Assembly (NCBI GenBank): GCA_032158295.1
Contig: CM063249.1
Location: 2,867,195-2,931,194, forward strand
Direction of reading: 5' to 3'
Length of the DNA: 64,000 bases
DNA from: Pycnopodia helianthoides
Lineage: Eukaryota; Echinodermata; Asteroidea; Forcipulatida; Asteriidae
Shown: one piece after another, positions 1 to 12,000 of the stretch
How positions within the stretch are numbered: the first letter of the stretch is position 1
How the letters are laid out: each line of letters opens with the position of its first letter
Program-made: the position numbers and the translations under genes
Notes under the pieces: generated by a model
What the model saw: the letters and a program-made list of their open reading frames with translations, nothing else
Database searches by the model: none
What the model was told of the DNA's origin: nothing

Positions 1-32
1 AAGAAGGAGAGATCTTCGACACCGAGAAAGAG
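1..32 (+). CDS. RPL6: RPL6 penultimate exon (3' part)
   Basis: Reads ..EGEIFDTEKE in the frame starting at base 3 and ends at donor AG|GTAAAA. The 5' end is outside the window. Confidence 0.92.
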
Positions 33-1001
33 GTAAAAGATAACAAAGTCTAGTGGTCTTTTGTGTGTTATTTGTTTTGTTTTTATGATCCTTTTGTTGT
101 TTGTTGTTGTGTTTATTTTTTTCTTAATCATCTGATCATGTTATTTTTAGTCCTATTTCCACTTTTGTTTACCCTACAGAAAAAAACATCTGTAACTTAA
201 TATTTAGATGATCTTTCAAAAAATGTCAAAGAATTATACCATTTGTAGGTCTGCAATTGTACTCAGTAAGATTTTCCTCTTTTTTTTCCTTTTTTTCCCC
301 CAAGTCCAAACATCAGGGTGTTGAGTTACCATAGAATGGAGCATTTTTTATGATATGGGAGTGTCTGTAGCCAAAGAGAGAGTCTGTGGCCAGACATTAA
401 ATTCTAAACTCTCAACCAGTTAATGCGTCCTTAAAAGCTGGTCATGCGCGCACGTGTAGAGTTTATGTTTCCATGTCCAGCTACAAGCAGACTATGATCA
501 CGACGACAAAGCCCCTTTAAGGGTCAAGTATCGGGGAAAACCCAAATATCCAAGAATATCATGTCAATTTAGACATAGTTGTTCTGCTACAGAATGACAT
601 TGGATAGCTGTAGCGTGATGAATCAAAACTTAACATTTAAATGCAATGCTGTAAATTTTAAATACCCCTTGGCTGGGATGATACTTTAAAATTCTTTTTC
701 GTTAGTGTAAGGGTTGAGGAGTCTGTTTGTAAACAGGGTTCGGGAACTTGTTGCACTTGGCTTTGCTGAAGCACCTTAATTTTCTGTATTTTACTGAAAG
801 GAAACTTGAAGGAAAACTAAAACTTTTTCCCTCCTCTCTCCAATGCAGAAGTACGTCGTCTCCGAAGAGCGCAAGGAAGACCAGAAGGAGGTGGATTCCC
901 AGGTGGTGCCGATCATCAAGAAGGTGGATCATCTTAAGGGATACCTCCAGATGCCCTTCTATCTCAACAACAAACAATACCCTCACAAGTTGGTCTTCTA
1001 A
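1..1001 (+). CDS. RPL6: Ribosomal protein L6 (eL6), C-terminal part, gene cut by window edge
   Basis: Component of the large cytoplasmic ribosomal subunit. Two exons are visible, join(<1..32, 849..1001). The first reads EGEIFDTEKE and ends at a GT donor at 33. The second starts after a CAG acceptor and reads KYVVSEERKEDQKEVDSQ and onward, ending GYLQMPFYLNNKQYPHKLVF then TAA at 999-1001. The joined sequence matches my memory of the animal eL6 C-terminus (GEIFDTEKEKY, DQK.VDSQ, GYL, YPHKLVF at the very end). The splice is phase 0. About 60 residues of a protein usually near 280 are present; the N-terminal part lies to the left. The frame is intact and strongly conserved, so this looks like a live gene rather than a processed copy: it is interrupted by an 816-bp intron. 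A polyadenylation signal follows at 1244. Confidence 0.95.
849..1001 (+). CDS. RPL6: RPL6 terminal coding exon
   Basis: Pyrimidine tract and CAG acceptor at 846-848, then 50 codons and TAA. The C-terminal YPHKLVF is the hallmark ending of animal eL6. Confidence 0.95.
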   Translation, partial: KYVVSEERKEDQKEVDSQVVPIIKKVDHLKGYLQMPFYLNNKQYPHKLVF

Positions 1002-1243
1002 ATCACTCACACTCTCAGAAACGAAAGCTGTCTTCACACACACGGTCGACCACATGACATGTAGCGGAAGACTACTCGCTAGACGTGGGCAGCAAGCGAG
1101 GAAGGACAAACAGTGCCCAAGCTCACTTTCTTCATGGAGACTCAAGTTAATTTGCGGGCAGCATCTTACCTCCCAAAAAAGCAATTCCCTGGATTCCTGA
1201 CCTTTCAATGTTAAATATATAATTTACTTGATGAGAAGGTTAA

Positions 1244-1249
1244 AATAAA
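1244..1249 (+). terminator. Poly(A) signal AATAAA for RPL6
   Basis: Canonical AATAAA 243 bases after the RPL6 stop codon, in an AT-rich 3' UTR. It is the first such hexamer after the stop, so the likely cleavage signal. A second AATAAA near 1681 could serve a longer transcript. Confidence 0.6.
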
Positions 1250-1477
1250 TTCTACAGTTAGCAAACAACTGAAGTATAATTGTTGTTTGTTGTGTGTTTG
1301 ATTTGTTGTTGTTGTCTGTGCACTCAATGTAATGTGTGTTTTACTGAAATGGTGGTTAAGACATGTGTCAATTGATAATTTTGTACAAATGGAAGAATTT
1401 TTGGAGAGGTACTTAAACCTTCAGATACATTTACAAACCTTATAAACAATAGAGACCAATACACTTGACCCTTAACC

Positions 1478-1608
1478 ATGGTTCAAACTTCCTGTGTATG
1501 CGATGTCAAAGCGGATTTGACATCACAACTGTTTTTTTAGCTCGGCTCTTGCGAATTTGTGACATCAAATTTGTTTCACATTCGCAGGAAGTTTGAACTG
1601 GGCTTCTT
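1478..1608. repeat. Small TIR element, 'cgggttcatactt' family, copy 1
   Basis: The ends are inverted repeats (GGTTCAAACTTCCTG and CAGGAAGTTTGAACTGGG). Interior motifs such as TTGCG and GTGACATC recur in the copies at 47951 and 48562. No coding capacity; a MITE-like non-autonomous element. Confidence 0.6.
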
Positions 1609-2629
1609 GTAAGCTTTATTTTGACTAGTCTCCATACATTTTGACCAGCCTGTTGGGTTTGCTGTGATAGTTTCATGTAAAATAAAACTTTGAAACGGGG
1701 AATTTGTTTATTTTTATCTGAAGAAACACGATTGATGAAGCCCTCCGTACTCCTGGCTGGGATGTGTACGCCTGGCTAATTGTATCGTATTATACACTCC
1801 TCTGAGGGGTAGCTGTTGCCGACTGACATGACAGTCAAAAAGGAAACTCCCTGTTGGTACAAATCAAAAACCTAGTTTTAGATCTTGAAGTTATTTCTTC
1901 TGAGGGTCTGCAGGTATCAAAATGAAATAAGTATGCACCTTTCCTTTAGAAATAGAATATATGTACATGTACCGAACAAACACGCAGCTGCAGAAAGCAC
2001 ATGATTTTAAAATCACCTAACGGAGCCTAAAGCCGGTGTGGAAAGAGATTCTGTGTCCCCGGCCCCCGGACCCCCCCCCCCCCCCCACCCAGATACATGT
2101 ATACGGCAAATTGTGTACACGTTGTGTCTGATAGCGCCCTCTTTTGACTCAACTTCCTTCAGCCCATGTTACCGTATGGAGGGACACGCACACTGGGGAA
2201 CAAAATCCCTCATGACGCCGGCCAAATTTTAAACCGTGTTTCTAAACAGACCTATTAAAGCGATGTTCCCAAATGTTAAATTAGAAAATAGAATTAGCTG
2301 TTGCAAACGCATGCATACCAACCAAAAGGACCTGTGGTATAAATGCAAAAAAATAGTTCGTCCTGACGTTTCGAAACCTAGCAGAGTCCAAGTTCTCGAC
2401 GGCTAATCGACATGACAACACACATAAACAGGTATACAAATATTTAATTAATTAAATCCGTGACTCTACCACTATCTGCCGTCTTTAAAATCATAACTGT
2501 TATTTATTATATGATCAAGGATTGTCAGCCCCACACAATAACCGTAGAATTTGTAATATCGGAAAACAGAAGCAGTTCATGCTTTTACCGAACAGTGCAC
2601 AAAGTTTCCGACCTTTTCCGCTAAATGAC

Positions 2630-2885
2630 GGGAAGTTCTTTGTAAAAGCACGTGCGCTGTACTTACTTGTCCCTTTTTCAATGTTGGCGCGTAAATCTTG
2701 ACTGCGCACAGACACAGAGTGGCGCGTGCGTCTATTTTCGCGCGTGTTTTCTACATTATTCTCTCTCTCTCAACTTCCATTTGTGGAAAAAATAACAACT
2801 TTTCTCTTGACGTTAATGTCGGTCTTGGAACATTAAATAAGAAACGGAATAGAAATTATCTTTTCTGAACTTAGTTTTGAGTCTA
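2630..2885 (+). promoter_or_regulatory. Probable CpG-rich promoter region of GGNBP2
   Basis: This stretch has a cluster of CG dinucleotides (GGCGCGTGCG, TTTTCGCGCGTG), unlike the AT-rich surroundings, followed by a CTCTCTCTCT pyrimidine run at about 2760. It sits just upstream of the candidate first exon. No TATA box is evident. The transcription start cannot be fixed from sequence alone. Confidence 0.4.
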
Positions 2886-3040
2886 ATGGCTAATGAAAAG
2901 TTACAACAAACATCTGAAACCACCTCCGCGGTGAGACCACCCCAGGCGCTGCGAAACTTTGGTCCGCCCGTCGTCAGTGAAGCTCTCCAAAGACACCTGA
3001 GGGCAAGGGAAACAGAGCCGAGAAAGTGGAAATCACAGAG
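2886..3040 (+). CDS. GGNBP2: Candidate first exon of GGNBP2 (N-terminal extension or 5' UTR)
   Basis: An ATG at 2886 opens 51 codons plus two bases up to donor AG|GTAAAC. Spliced to the acceptor at 5224 it stays in frame (split Arg codon, then SYWMEPMG) into the conserved MAKL start. The exon lies just downstream of CpG-rich DNA. Kozak context at -3 is poor (C). Vertebrate GGNBP2 starts at MAR/KL, so this may be untranslated; it could equally be a lineage-specific extension. Confidence 0.45.
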
Positions 3041-6000
3041 GTAAACAAGCGGGGACGGATAAACTTGAGCAAAGAGTATTAAATTTCAAGGTTACGTTTG
3101 TGGAGAATACACCCATCGTTCTTTAAAGGGAGGGTATACCTTTTGGTAATTACTCCAAAAATTAATGACCATAAAAACTTACTTGGTAAGATGCACTGCA
3201 GCTGTTGATCATTTTGAGAAACAATTCCCTTCACAGGAAGGTGGTTTTAGAGAGAGGAAGTCCAAAACATTTCAATCTGAGAAACGTTTCTGCAAGAAGT
3301 GTGTTCCAATTACGGAGTAGTCTTCCTGCGTGGGGCAAAACTGCTCCAGATTTTCGGCGATATCTCAAAACGCTACCACCTTTTGAAATGAAACTTTCAC
3401 AGGTATAGATTCATTGTATTATATCTACATTCTTTATATAGGATTAAAATGATCGAACGACCAAGTGTATACAAGCGGCTTGTACCAAAATGCCCATAGC
3501 GGCTGCAAACGGCCACAAAATATGACCTACTTTCGCTCGATCAAGAGGGTTAAAGAAAAAGGTAACGGACCGAATTGCCATTTTCCAATGTTTCCCATGT
3601 AAACAACATAGAAACTACAACTCTAAAACAAAACCATGTGTCTTCCTGACATTTTTCCAGAAAATAACTGTGCAAAAGTCAAGATTAGTAATGTCTTGGG
3701 GTATGGTGATGATTCTACAGAGATGATGCTCTCTAAAGCGTTAAAGGCAGGATATATTTTGGGTAAATTGTCAAAGACAGTAGTATCCTCACTTGGTGTA
3801 TCCGCAACATGCACGAAACAACAAACCTGTACAAAATTTGGGCTCAATTGGTCAATCATCGAAGCTGCAAGAAAATAGTGACAGAAAAAACACCCTTGTC
3901 ACACATGAGTGCTTTCAGATGCCAGTGAGAAAATTCTCAAATGCATGAGAGAGGCTGCACTAGTTTAGTTTAGTTTATTTCGGGTTGTGTCCCCGAACTG
4001 TAGGCCTATTATGGCTCCCCATAGGGTTCTGTCCTGCATTGCTGTCCATAGCTCTGCTGTCTCCAGTCCAGTGTCTTTCTTCAAAACATCTGAGTATGTC
4101 TGAAACCTTTCTCAGATTCAATTGTGAGAAATTATAACCTCTTTCTCAAAAACTACCGTACTTTAAAGGGTGTCGTTTCTAACAATATTTTATACTATCA
4201 GTACCAGCAGCTCTCAGGTGCTCTTTACCAAGTAAGTTTTATATGCCGATAATGTATTTCTTGAGTAATATTACCCAAAAAGTATCCACTGCCTTAATCG
4301 AAAAATCTTCATTCTGCCATTCAGCGCACAGTAACAATTGAAACATCTTACGTTATTTGCTTGCTTATTTTCGATATGTAAAGTGCTGTATGTTTATAAT
4401 TATTTGTTTTCTTTTGTTGATTAATAAGACTCACACAAAATAGTAAGAAAAGACAGACTTTTGCAAAATGATAGGCCTATAGCGGCTTCCAGGTACGGTA
4501 AGTTTTCGAGATTTTGAGTAGGCCTTTTACTGGAGTTTAGTGCCAATTTTGCAAATACCGCCCCCCCCCCTCAACAACCCGAAGTAGGCTGACTGATAGA
4601 ACTTAATTTTTATACTAACTGCAGTTTTAAAAGAGATAACTTCTTAGCCGCAAGTCGAAGACCTTTCTCTATAATGATGTAACCGTTTTGTTGTCATGGC
4701 GTAAAATACTGCTACTGATAGCCGCAAGAGGGCCTATATTCAACGCCCAAATCGCGTCGATTCCCCCTGCTGGAAATGGAGACTAACCAAATCAGCACGT
4801 CGGTTGAGGAAAGAATGTTGAACAAGCACATTTAAGGACAAAATGGCGCACGAATGACAACGGCGAATCACAATAAAATAGGAAATATGTTACTCCGCAT
4901 ACATCAAATATATAAAATCTGATAAAATAAAGACACCATTTTCTATGTAATTATTCAATTTGAATATATTTGTACAAAATTATTGATAAATCTGCTTGAA
5001 TTTCTTGAGATGAAAAGTTACCGAGTGCACTATATTAACTTTCGGATGAATCTTGTTTTACGTAGAGGTGTTGCTCGGCAGAAGTAAATAGGTGTTCAAA
5101 ACTTCCTACGTTGACGTTCAGCTACGATTCGTACTCTGAAAAAACACCCCAAAGTCATGCGATAAGCATTAATCAAGACATTTGACTGCTCACAATTGTT
5201 CTTTGGTTGTTTTACCACTCTCAGGAGTTACTGGATGGAGCCAATGGGGATGGCGAAGTTGGTAGGAGTGTGTCCCAAAGTGGGGACGTGTGATGTTAAC
5301 AACCCGTATCAATTTAAGCGTAGGCAGCTACCGCTGACTGCGGACAACCTCACGGTGTGTATTTTCATTTGTTCACAAACATTGGCGCCACTGTTTTAAT
5401 GTGACATTTTCCTATGGAGAGTCCTTTAATTGGCACATTTAACTTTAATTGTATTTAAATATGAATTATCAGTACAATCTAGTGAGTGTCCAATCATAAA
5501 TTGAACTAAGCTCTCTCTTCTTGATGTTGTTTTTAACTTGTTGTCAATTTTAGTTAAATAATAATTTCAACTCGACCAACTCAAGCAAGTTCAAGACATT
5601 TGGCCCTGTACCCTGGGCCTTGGCACAACAAATTCGCAATTACTGAATTATTAATTTTGTGCAAAGTAACTGTTACTTGTGTTAGTGTTACAAAATACAA
5701 CTTAAACAAGTAACTGTTACTTGTGTTAGTGTTACAAAATACAAGTAACAGGCAAAAGAATGCAGTGACTATCACTCAGTCACCCATCATTCATAGGATA
5801 GTCATACGCTGTTTTGTTGGTCCGAATTTTGAAGTATAATTGCCCTCTTCCTTATGATTGGGAGTGGCACCGCATTCTACTCCGTCAGTTGTTTGTAGCC
5901 CTGGTAGGACGTCAGTCAGTGCCTGCACTGACGTCCTGGGTATAATTAAAGCTCCTCTACAATGCTAACATATTTTGAGCTAATGTTTTTTCATATTTTC

Positions 6001-9000
6001 ACCTGATTTGAGAAGCTGAAACTCCATTCATACATTATTGGTGTCCTAACTACACTTTTGATGAGTTCACAACTAACAAATACATCCATGGCTGACATTA
6101 TTTCCGAAAATAAGTCCGAGTTGTGTACTGGCATTGTGACCATCGTGTACCAAGTGACCGTTAAAGCTCATGTGCGCATGCGCGGCATGCAAAGCAACCC
6201 GACCAACTTCCGCGTTAGATTTGTGGGCATGTCTGAGGACACACATGCGCTGAAGCATTCACGTCTTGTCAGTTTAGGCTGTCGCCGAGAATGCGTAGAT
6301 TTTTCATTTTATTTTCACAATAATGTCATCCAAGGATATAGTTTGCAATTCTGAATAGAGCAGGCGTAAGGTTTAGGACACAAGGAATATGTGAGTCAAG
6401 TTTCAGCTTCCTCAAAAAGGTAAAAATATGAAAAAATGTTGTTATAAATTTTTTCGCAATGGTACGGGACCTTTATATCCTAGACTCCGTCGCGTTGTAT
6501 GCAACGGAGGAGTCCAGTTGTTTGATGCTTTTGTGTACTCGGCATGTCATAATCAATTTCAATTTAACAGCCACAGTCAAGCTGCAAGTGCAACTCAACG
6601 TCAGCCAATAAAACAGTGCTGCATACTACTCAGAGTGACACTGTTTTTGTTCATGTCACTGGCATTTCGGCCAATTCATTTGACGTCCTCCCTCTACTAA
6701 CCATGGCGCTACTCTTTAAAAAAAACAAGAATACTTCGGAAGATGGCCATAAGTTTTAAGTTTAAATCTACACACCTTCCTGATCGTAAACGTGCTGGTG
6801 GAATGACACTCTACAAGTCATAACTCGCCGATAGAGTTGGTGTCAAAGGATCGCCAACTGATTATTCTTGAGGCTGTTTTTTAAACATCACAAGTTTTTA
6901 TTTTTGTTCTTTACTCTTTTTTTTTTAGCATCAATACTACGAGGCGTCAAGTGTAAATTTATTATTTAATGCCAATATTTACAAATAATTCATTATATAT
7001 GATATATAATTCATTATTTAGCCATTAATTAAATTTTATTTACAAATATTGAATTTTGCCCCACTTAATACATAAATAATTGTTGGAAAGCTTTCATTTT
7101 AAATTGTATGCCATTTCATTATTGACATCGATGGGAAAGTTGTAAATGTGAATTATTAATTTTGCACCGCGCAATTGTTGGATCTTTCAATCTTTCTTCT
7201 TCCGGATTGACGTCCAGTGGATTGGCCCTGAAATGGGGCTGCATCACACGCACTTCGTAATTACTTTTATATTTTAAACAATTTTCTTTCAAATGCATCA
7301 AAGCAAATTTGTTTAAGCCAATATTAAATAATTTTGGGGCTGAACAAAGAAAAATTGACCTCAGCAGTATTTGAACCTGCATCCTCCAGGTTCTCATGCC
7401 AGTGCTTTAACAGCTGAGCTATCCATCGAGCTCTTTGTTGGCATTCTCCCTATTTTGTCCAAACCCTTGGCTGCCAGTCAGAAGTCATACAATCGTACAT
7501 TGTATGGCGTGTCGTGGCCGAGTGGTCTAGTTCACCGGACCCAAGCTCTGGTGTTGTCAGCAGCACAGTGTGGGTTCGAATCCCAGTCATGACACTTGTG
7601 CCCTTGAGCAAGGCACTTAACCATAATTGCTTTGTAAAAAGTTGGGAAGGTAGTGCATTCTGCTCTACCAGGCAGGCTCCCAGTGGATGATACCCATGCC
7701 TACATCCTTACGGACTGTGAAGGGGGTAACCCTGTTTCAGCCCCAGGAGTAGGTGGCAACGTACCTCTGGTGTCAGTTGATTTGGGTCAATAGCCCTCAC
7801 CTTGAGTGGCCATTTGGCCTTGTGAGGTAGGCGATATCTCATTAAAAAAAATATATATAAAAAACTTAAAACCCATATCGGGGATCACGACCAGTTTCTG
7901 ATACAATCTGGGAAGTGGCCGATATGAGAGGTCTCATCGTTCAATTATGAACGAGACTTTTACAGTCTATTGGTTTTCTGTTCCTTGCTCTATGGTTTGA
8001 ATGTTCTTATAGTTAACGGATGAATCGTGTCGATGCAAAAAGGTCATAACTCAATTCTGCAACAAAGTCTGGTTTGAATGTTCTTATAGTTAACGGATGA
8101 ATCGTGTCGATGCAAAAAGGTCATAACTCAATTCTGCAACAAAGTCTGGTCTCACGCGAAACATGCTCCTTGCATCCACGTCCTTTTTCTACGTCCATTG
8201 ACTTTCTGCTTCCATTGACTTTCTGCGTGCATCCGGGTTATTTTAAGTGAGATACAACCATTTGCTGTTCTAAAACTCACTTCGTGTATTGACCCCTTGC
8301 ACGACCCAGACAGCACCTCTGCACAATGCACGTCTACCATGTTCACCATTTTGGGAGTCGATTCCTTTGTGTACGTTTGCACAGGATAAGTGTAAGGGGA
8401 CAATACGCTAATTTAGGAGACATTGTTGCGCTGACATGACGGAATATTCCCTCAGAACTCAAAGCTGTGATTCTGTGTTAGCAGCGCTACAAAGGTAGAG
8501 AAGAAAAAAAACTTGATAAATTGTTTGAAGATTTTCTTGATTGTTTTTTTACCACAGATGGTAATGGAGATGTCGGACATAGAATACGATCAGTGTGATC
8601 ACAACAATAAGAAAGGCAGGAATAAACACACAGAGATTGATTCCTTTATTGAGGTAAGTGACCAGAACCGTCATAATTTGTTATGTCAGGGGGTAGTGTG
8701 TTTTCTACACATAGAACTCTTGATGCACTGCTAACGTGCCTTGCAATTTGAAGCCATGCAGGCACATCCATCGTTGTATAAACTCCTTCGCACTTTGTGA
8801 AATGAGGTACATGCTGCTCTATAGTGATAACGTTTGGTCGCTAGCTAGACCAGCATGCACCTCATTCCATGGCTAATGCACTCATTCCCATTTTTTTTGC
8901 TATTGTAGGGCTATTTTTATAATCCGTGCTTTTTATTCATTTCTGTTCGTCATGTAATTGATGAATTGAAAGCATCATCAGTGAATGTGGGTATTAACAC

Positions 9001-12000
9001 AAACCCACATCTAAGCACGTGGGTCAGTTTCATCATAAATGGAAGCTATGTGAAAAAGACAGTTAGTTCCTCAGTCACGCACAAGCCTTATACTGGTGTG
9101 CTATCTGTACAATATGTGACTGGTATCCTGCTCATTTATGCCCAGCAGAAAATTGTTAAGCAATATTGGCTGCTTAAGCAGCTCTATGAAATTTGGTGCC
9201 CCCTTCAAAAGTTTTCCATATACTTCAAGATTTTCCAATGTAAGTGCCCTTTGAAAAATGTAAATGGCCTCGCCCTCCCAAAGATGTAAATTCAAGGCCT
9301 GCTTGGATTTTGTAAGAGTCAAGAAGGATAAAAAAACCTTGGGAGTTAAGAGTCAGTAATAAATCTAAGCATTGTTTGAAGCTTTGCATGGTGTGGAAAA
9401 ATAGGAAGGAACTATGAATGAATAGATAGTTCCCAGTAGACGCCATCTTTACGGGCAAATTGCATTTTGGCTTGCAGGTGCGTCAAACGCTCAACTTATT
9501 AACGCAGCCGCGTTGTTCACTGACGAATCCTGCAATGAGTTTCGTGAAATGCGCGCGTGTTACACGCCGTTCTCACACGAAACGCACGACTGTTTGTTCT
9601 AAACTGCCCGTAAAGATGGCCGATTTACGTCATACTGCAACCTATCTATAGTAAACTTGCGGGTACAACCATGTGTAAAATCTCTTTTGTGAAAGTGTTG
9701 GCTCTGAGAAGAGCCGGTTTGGTCTCAACGCTTCGAACAGTATACTCTGCTCGTCTTCAGTAATAATTCTGTTTTGATTGCATTTGCAGAAATTCAGTGA
9801 TCTGAGCCGGGATGAGTTGGCAGCGGCGTTGATGATCCCGAGTAAGGAGTTGTTTAGCCATTCCATGCAGGAGAGTGTACCATGTGTGGGGTGCAGGAGA
9901 AGGTACAATCAATTAACTAAACTCGTCAGACTGCCTAATGTAGGTTTTTCCCCCTGTCAATTTTTTGGCATATAGGCGGCCAGGTTACACGTTTTGTTAT
10001 TCTATTTGGCGCGAAGTTGAAAGCTCCTGGAAACAGTCATTCAAATTCACTTTAGGTGCGAGCAATTGTTTCTTTTGCGTCATCGATTAGAAAGAGATAA
10101 CCCGTTCAAGTTGACCCATATCTGTTTAACGATGGGATTTCCTGTAGAACACACAATCGCTCCTAACTACGGGAAATTCCATAGATAAACCAGAAGTTAT
10201 TATCTTTCTTTGTAGTCTCACTACTAGTAGTATGAGATAGGAAACATGGCAAAATATACCTGCCGTCGATTTCACCAAACTCTTCCTAACTTAGGATTAA
10301 TCTTAGGACTTAGGATGAGTTAAGTTCCGTATCCATAGACGTTAGGACACATTGAACCCATCCTAAGTTAGGACGAGTTACTCATCCTAACTCGAGATAG
10401 GATTAATCCTTACGCTTCGTGAAATCGGCTGCTGCTGAGGTAAACAGAATTTATTGACCCATTGCTCAACACACAGGGCACCTACCTGACTTACACTTGC
10501 TTATCCTGTCCGTCATTTTGGGAGTCAAAATGTACACAAAAGGAATCGACTCCCCAAATAGTGGAAATGGTAGACGTGCATTTTGCTGTGGTGCGTTTCG
10601 CGTTGTGTCAAGGGGTCAATATTTGAACAAACTATTGAGTTTAAAAAAAAAAATTGTATGTAGAAATTCTGTCTCATCATTTATTTGACTTCCCTGTTTT
10701 TTAGTATGGAGCAGCTGTTTTCCCGACTGAGGGACCAACACCATGTGAGGGCGCTAGAACCTCTGGTGATCACAGGGCACTCGGAGCTTTCCTTGGTTAC
10801 AGATATGCTGTACGATCCAAGGAAATTGTACAACCTCTTCCACTTACATGGGTAAGGAAGCATTATGAGATTTTTACAGGCAGCTTAGGTTTTGGCTTTG
10901 AGCTGTGTCAAGTGTTCACATTTTTTTTACGCAGCCTTTCTTTTACATTTGTAGTGATGTAAAGAGTCTGTAAAACCCAGAAACTGTAACATCCAGGAAG
11001 TTCAGGTGGTTTCACTCAAGATGAAGAGACCGTCATCCATTTTTCCAAAGAATTTTTCTATTTTTTTTCCGATCCCAACCCTGATGGTTTTTTATGCAAG
11101 AAATTTTGTAAAACTCATGCATGCAGCGTGTGGTAGTTACGCAAAACGCATAGTTTAAATGCGTTAACAAATTGATACTCATTGTCGGTAAAGATGGCTG
11201 ACTTGACACTGTGTGACATCAAGTGGGAACTATGTATTGTCAATGGATGCAGAGAGTTATTGAAATTTGTGTATTTCAACAAGTTACCAGGGCCAAATTT
11301 CATAGAGCTGCTTAAGTAGAAAATATTGCTTAACAATCTCCTGCTTAGCACAAATGAGCAGGATACCAGTCACAAATGGTACATGTGAAATGGTATTTTG
11401 GCTTGTAAACTTATTTTAATAAGCATACTTATGTTGTGCTTAGCTACTTTTTGTGCTAAAGCAGCTCTGTGAAATTGGGCCCAGGCATAGTCTGTGATTT
11501 GTCAGGAATTTTCCTGGTTTCAGAAATTTTTGCATATTTGCATTAAGTGGTAAACACAGAATACTAGCTAAGCAAAAACTTGTGGGATACCACTCAATTA
11601 TGTTCAATACTTGAAATTCCCTAAGGTGGTTATTTGGCTGGTTACCTGTTTGTTTTTGTGTTCAGTAGGAATGTTGTGCTAAGCAGATTGTGATGCTCGT
11701 CAAAGCTTACCCAGAGTGTCGTTTGGAATAACTGTTTTGAAATCTGGAAATGTGGAAGTTAATAATAATGGTGTAGTTTTTGTCTTATCTTCATGTTAAT
11801 TTGATTGCTGGTAACATTAGTTTTACACTAACCTCTCTTCTCCCCCCCCCCCGATAATTGTTGTTGTTGTTGTTGTGTTGTTGTTGACAAATAATCCCTT
11901 TCAAAATCTGTGGTTTCAGGTCAAAGTTAGAAGATCTTGTCAACATGCTACACAAGAACAAGAAGAATAGAAGGTGTTTACTGCATTCGTTAGATAACCA

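Larger units (their letters stand above)
1002..2885. other. RPL6 3' UTR and RPL6-GGNBP2 intergenic region
   Basis: Holds the RPL6 poly(A) signal, an inverted-repeat element (1478-1608), a C homopolymer tract (about 2070-2086), a fragment of a dispersed repeat (about 2288-2405) shared with 15355-15565 and 43388-43505, and from about 2630 a CpG-rich stretch that probably contains the GGNBP2 promoter. No coding exon is recognised. Confidence 0.6.

Noticed and set aside
601..770. Possible box C/D snoRNA in the RPL6 intron (GTGATGA at about 615)
   Set aside because: The nearest CTGA is about 145 bases away and no terminal stem was seen.
3205..3408. 67-codon frame resembling a LINE C-terminus (RSVFQLRSSLPAW)
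   Set aside because: The resemblance is slight, and the segment overlaps a degenerate TIR repeat.
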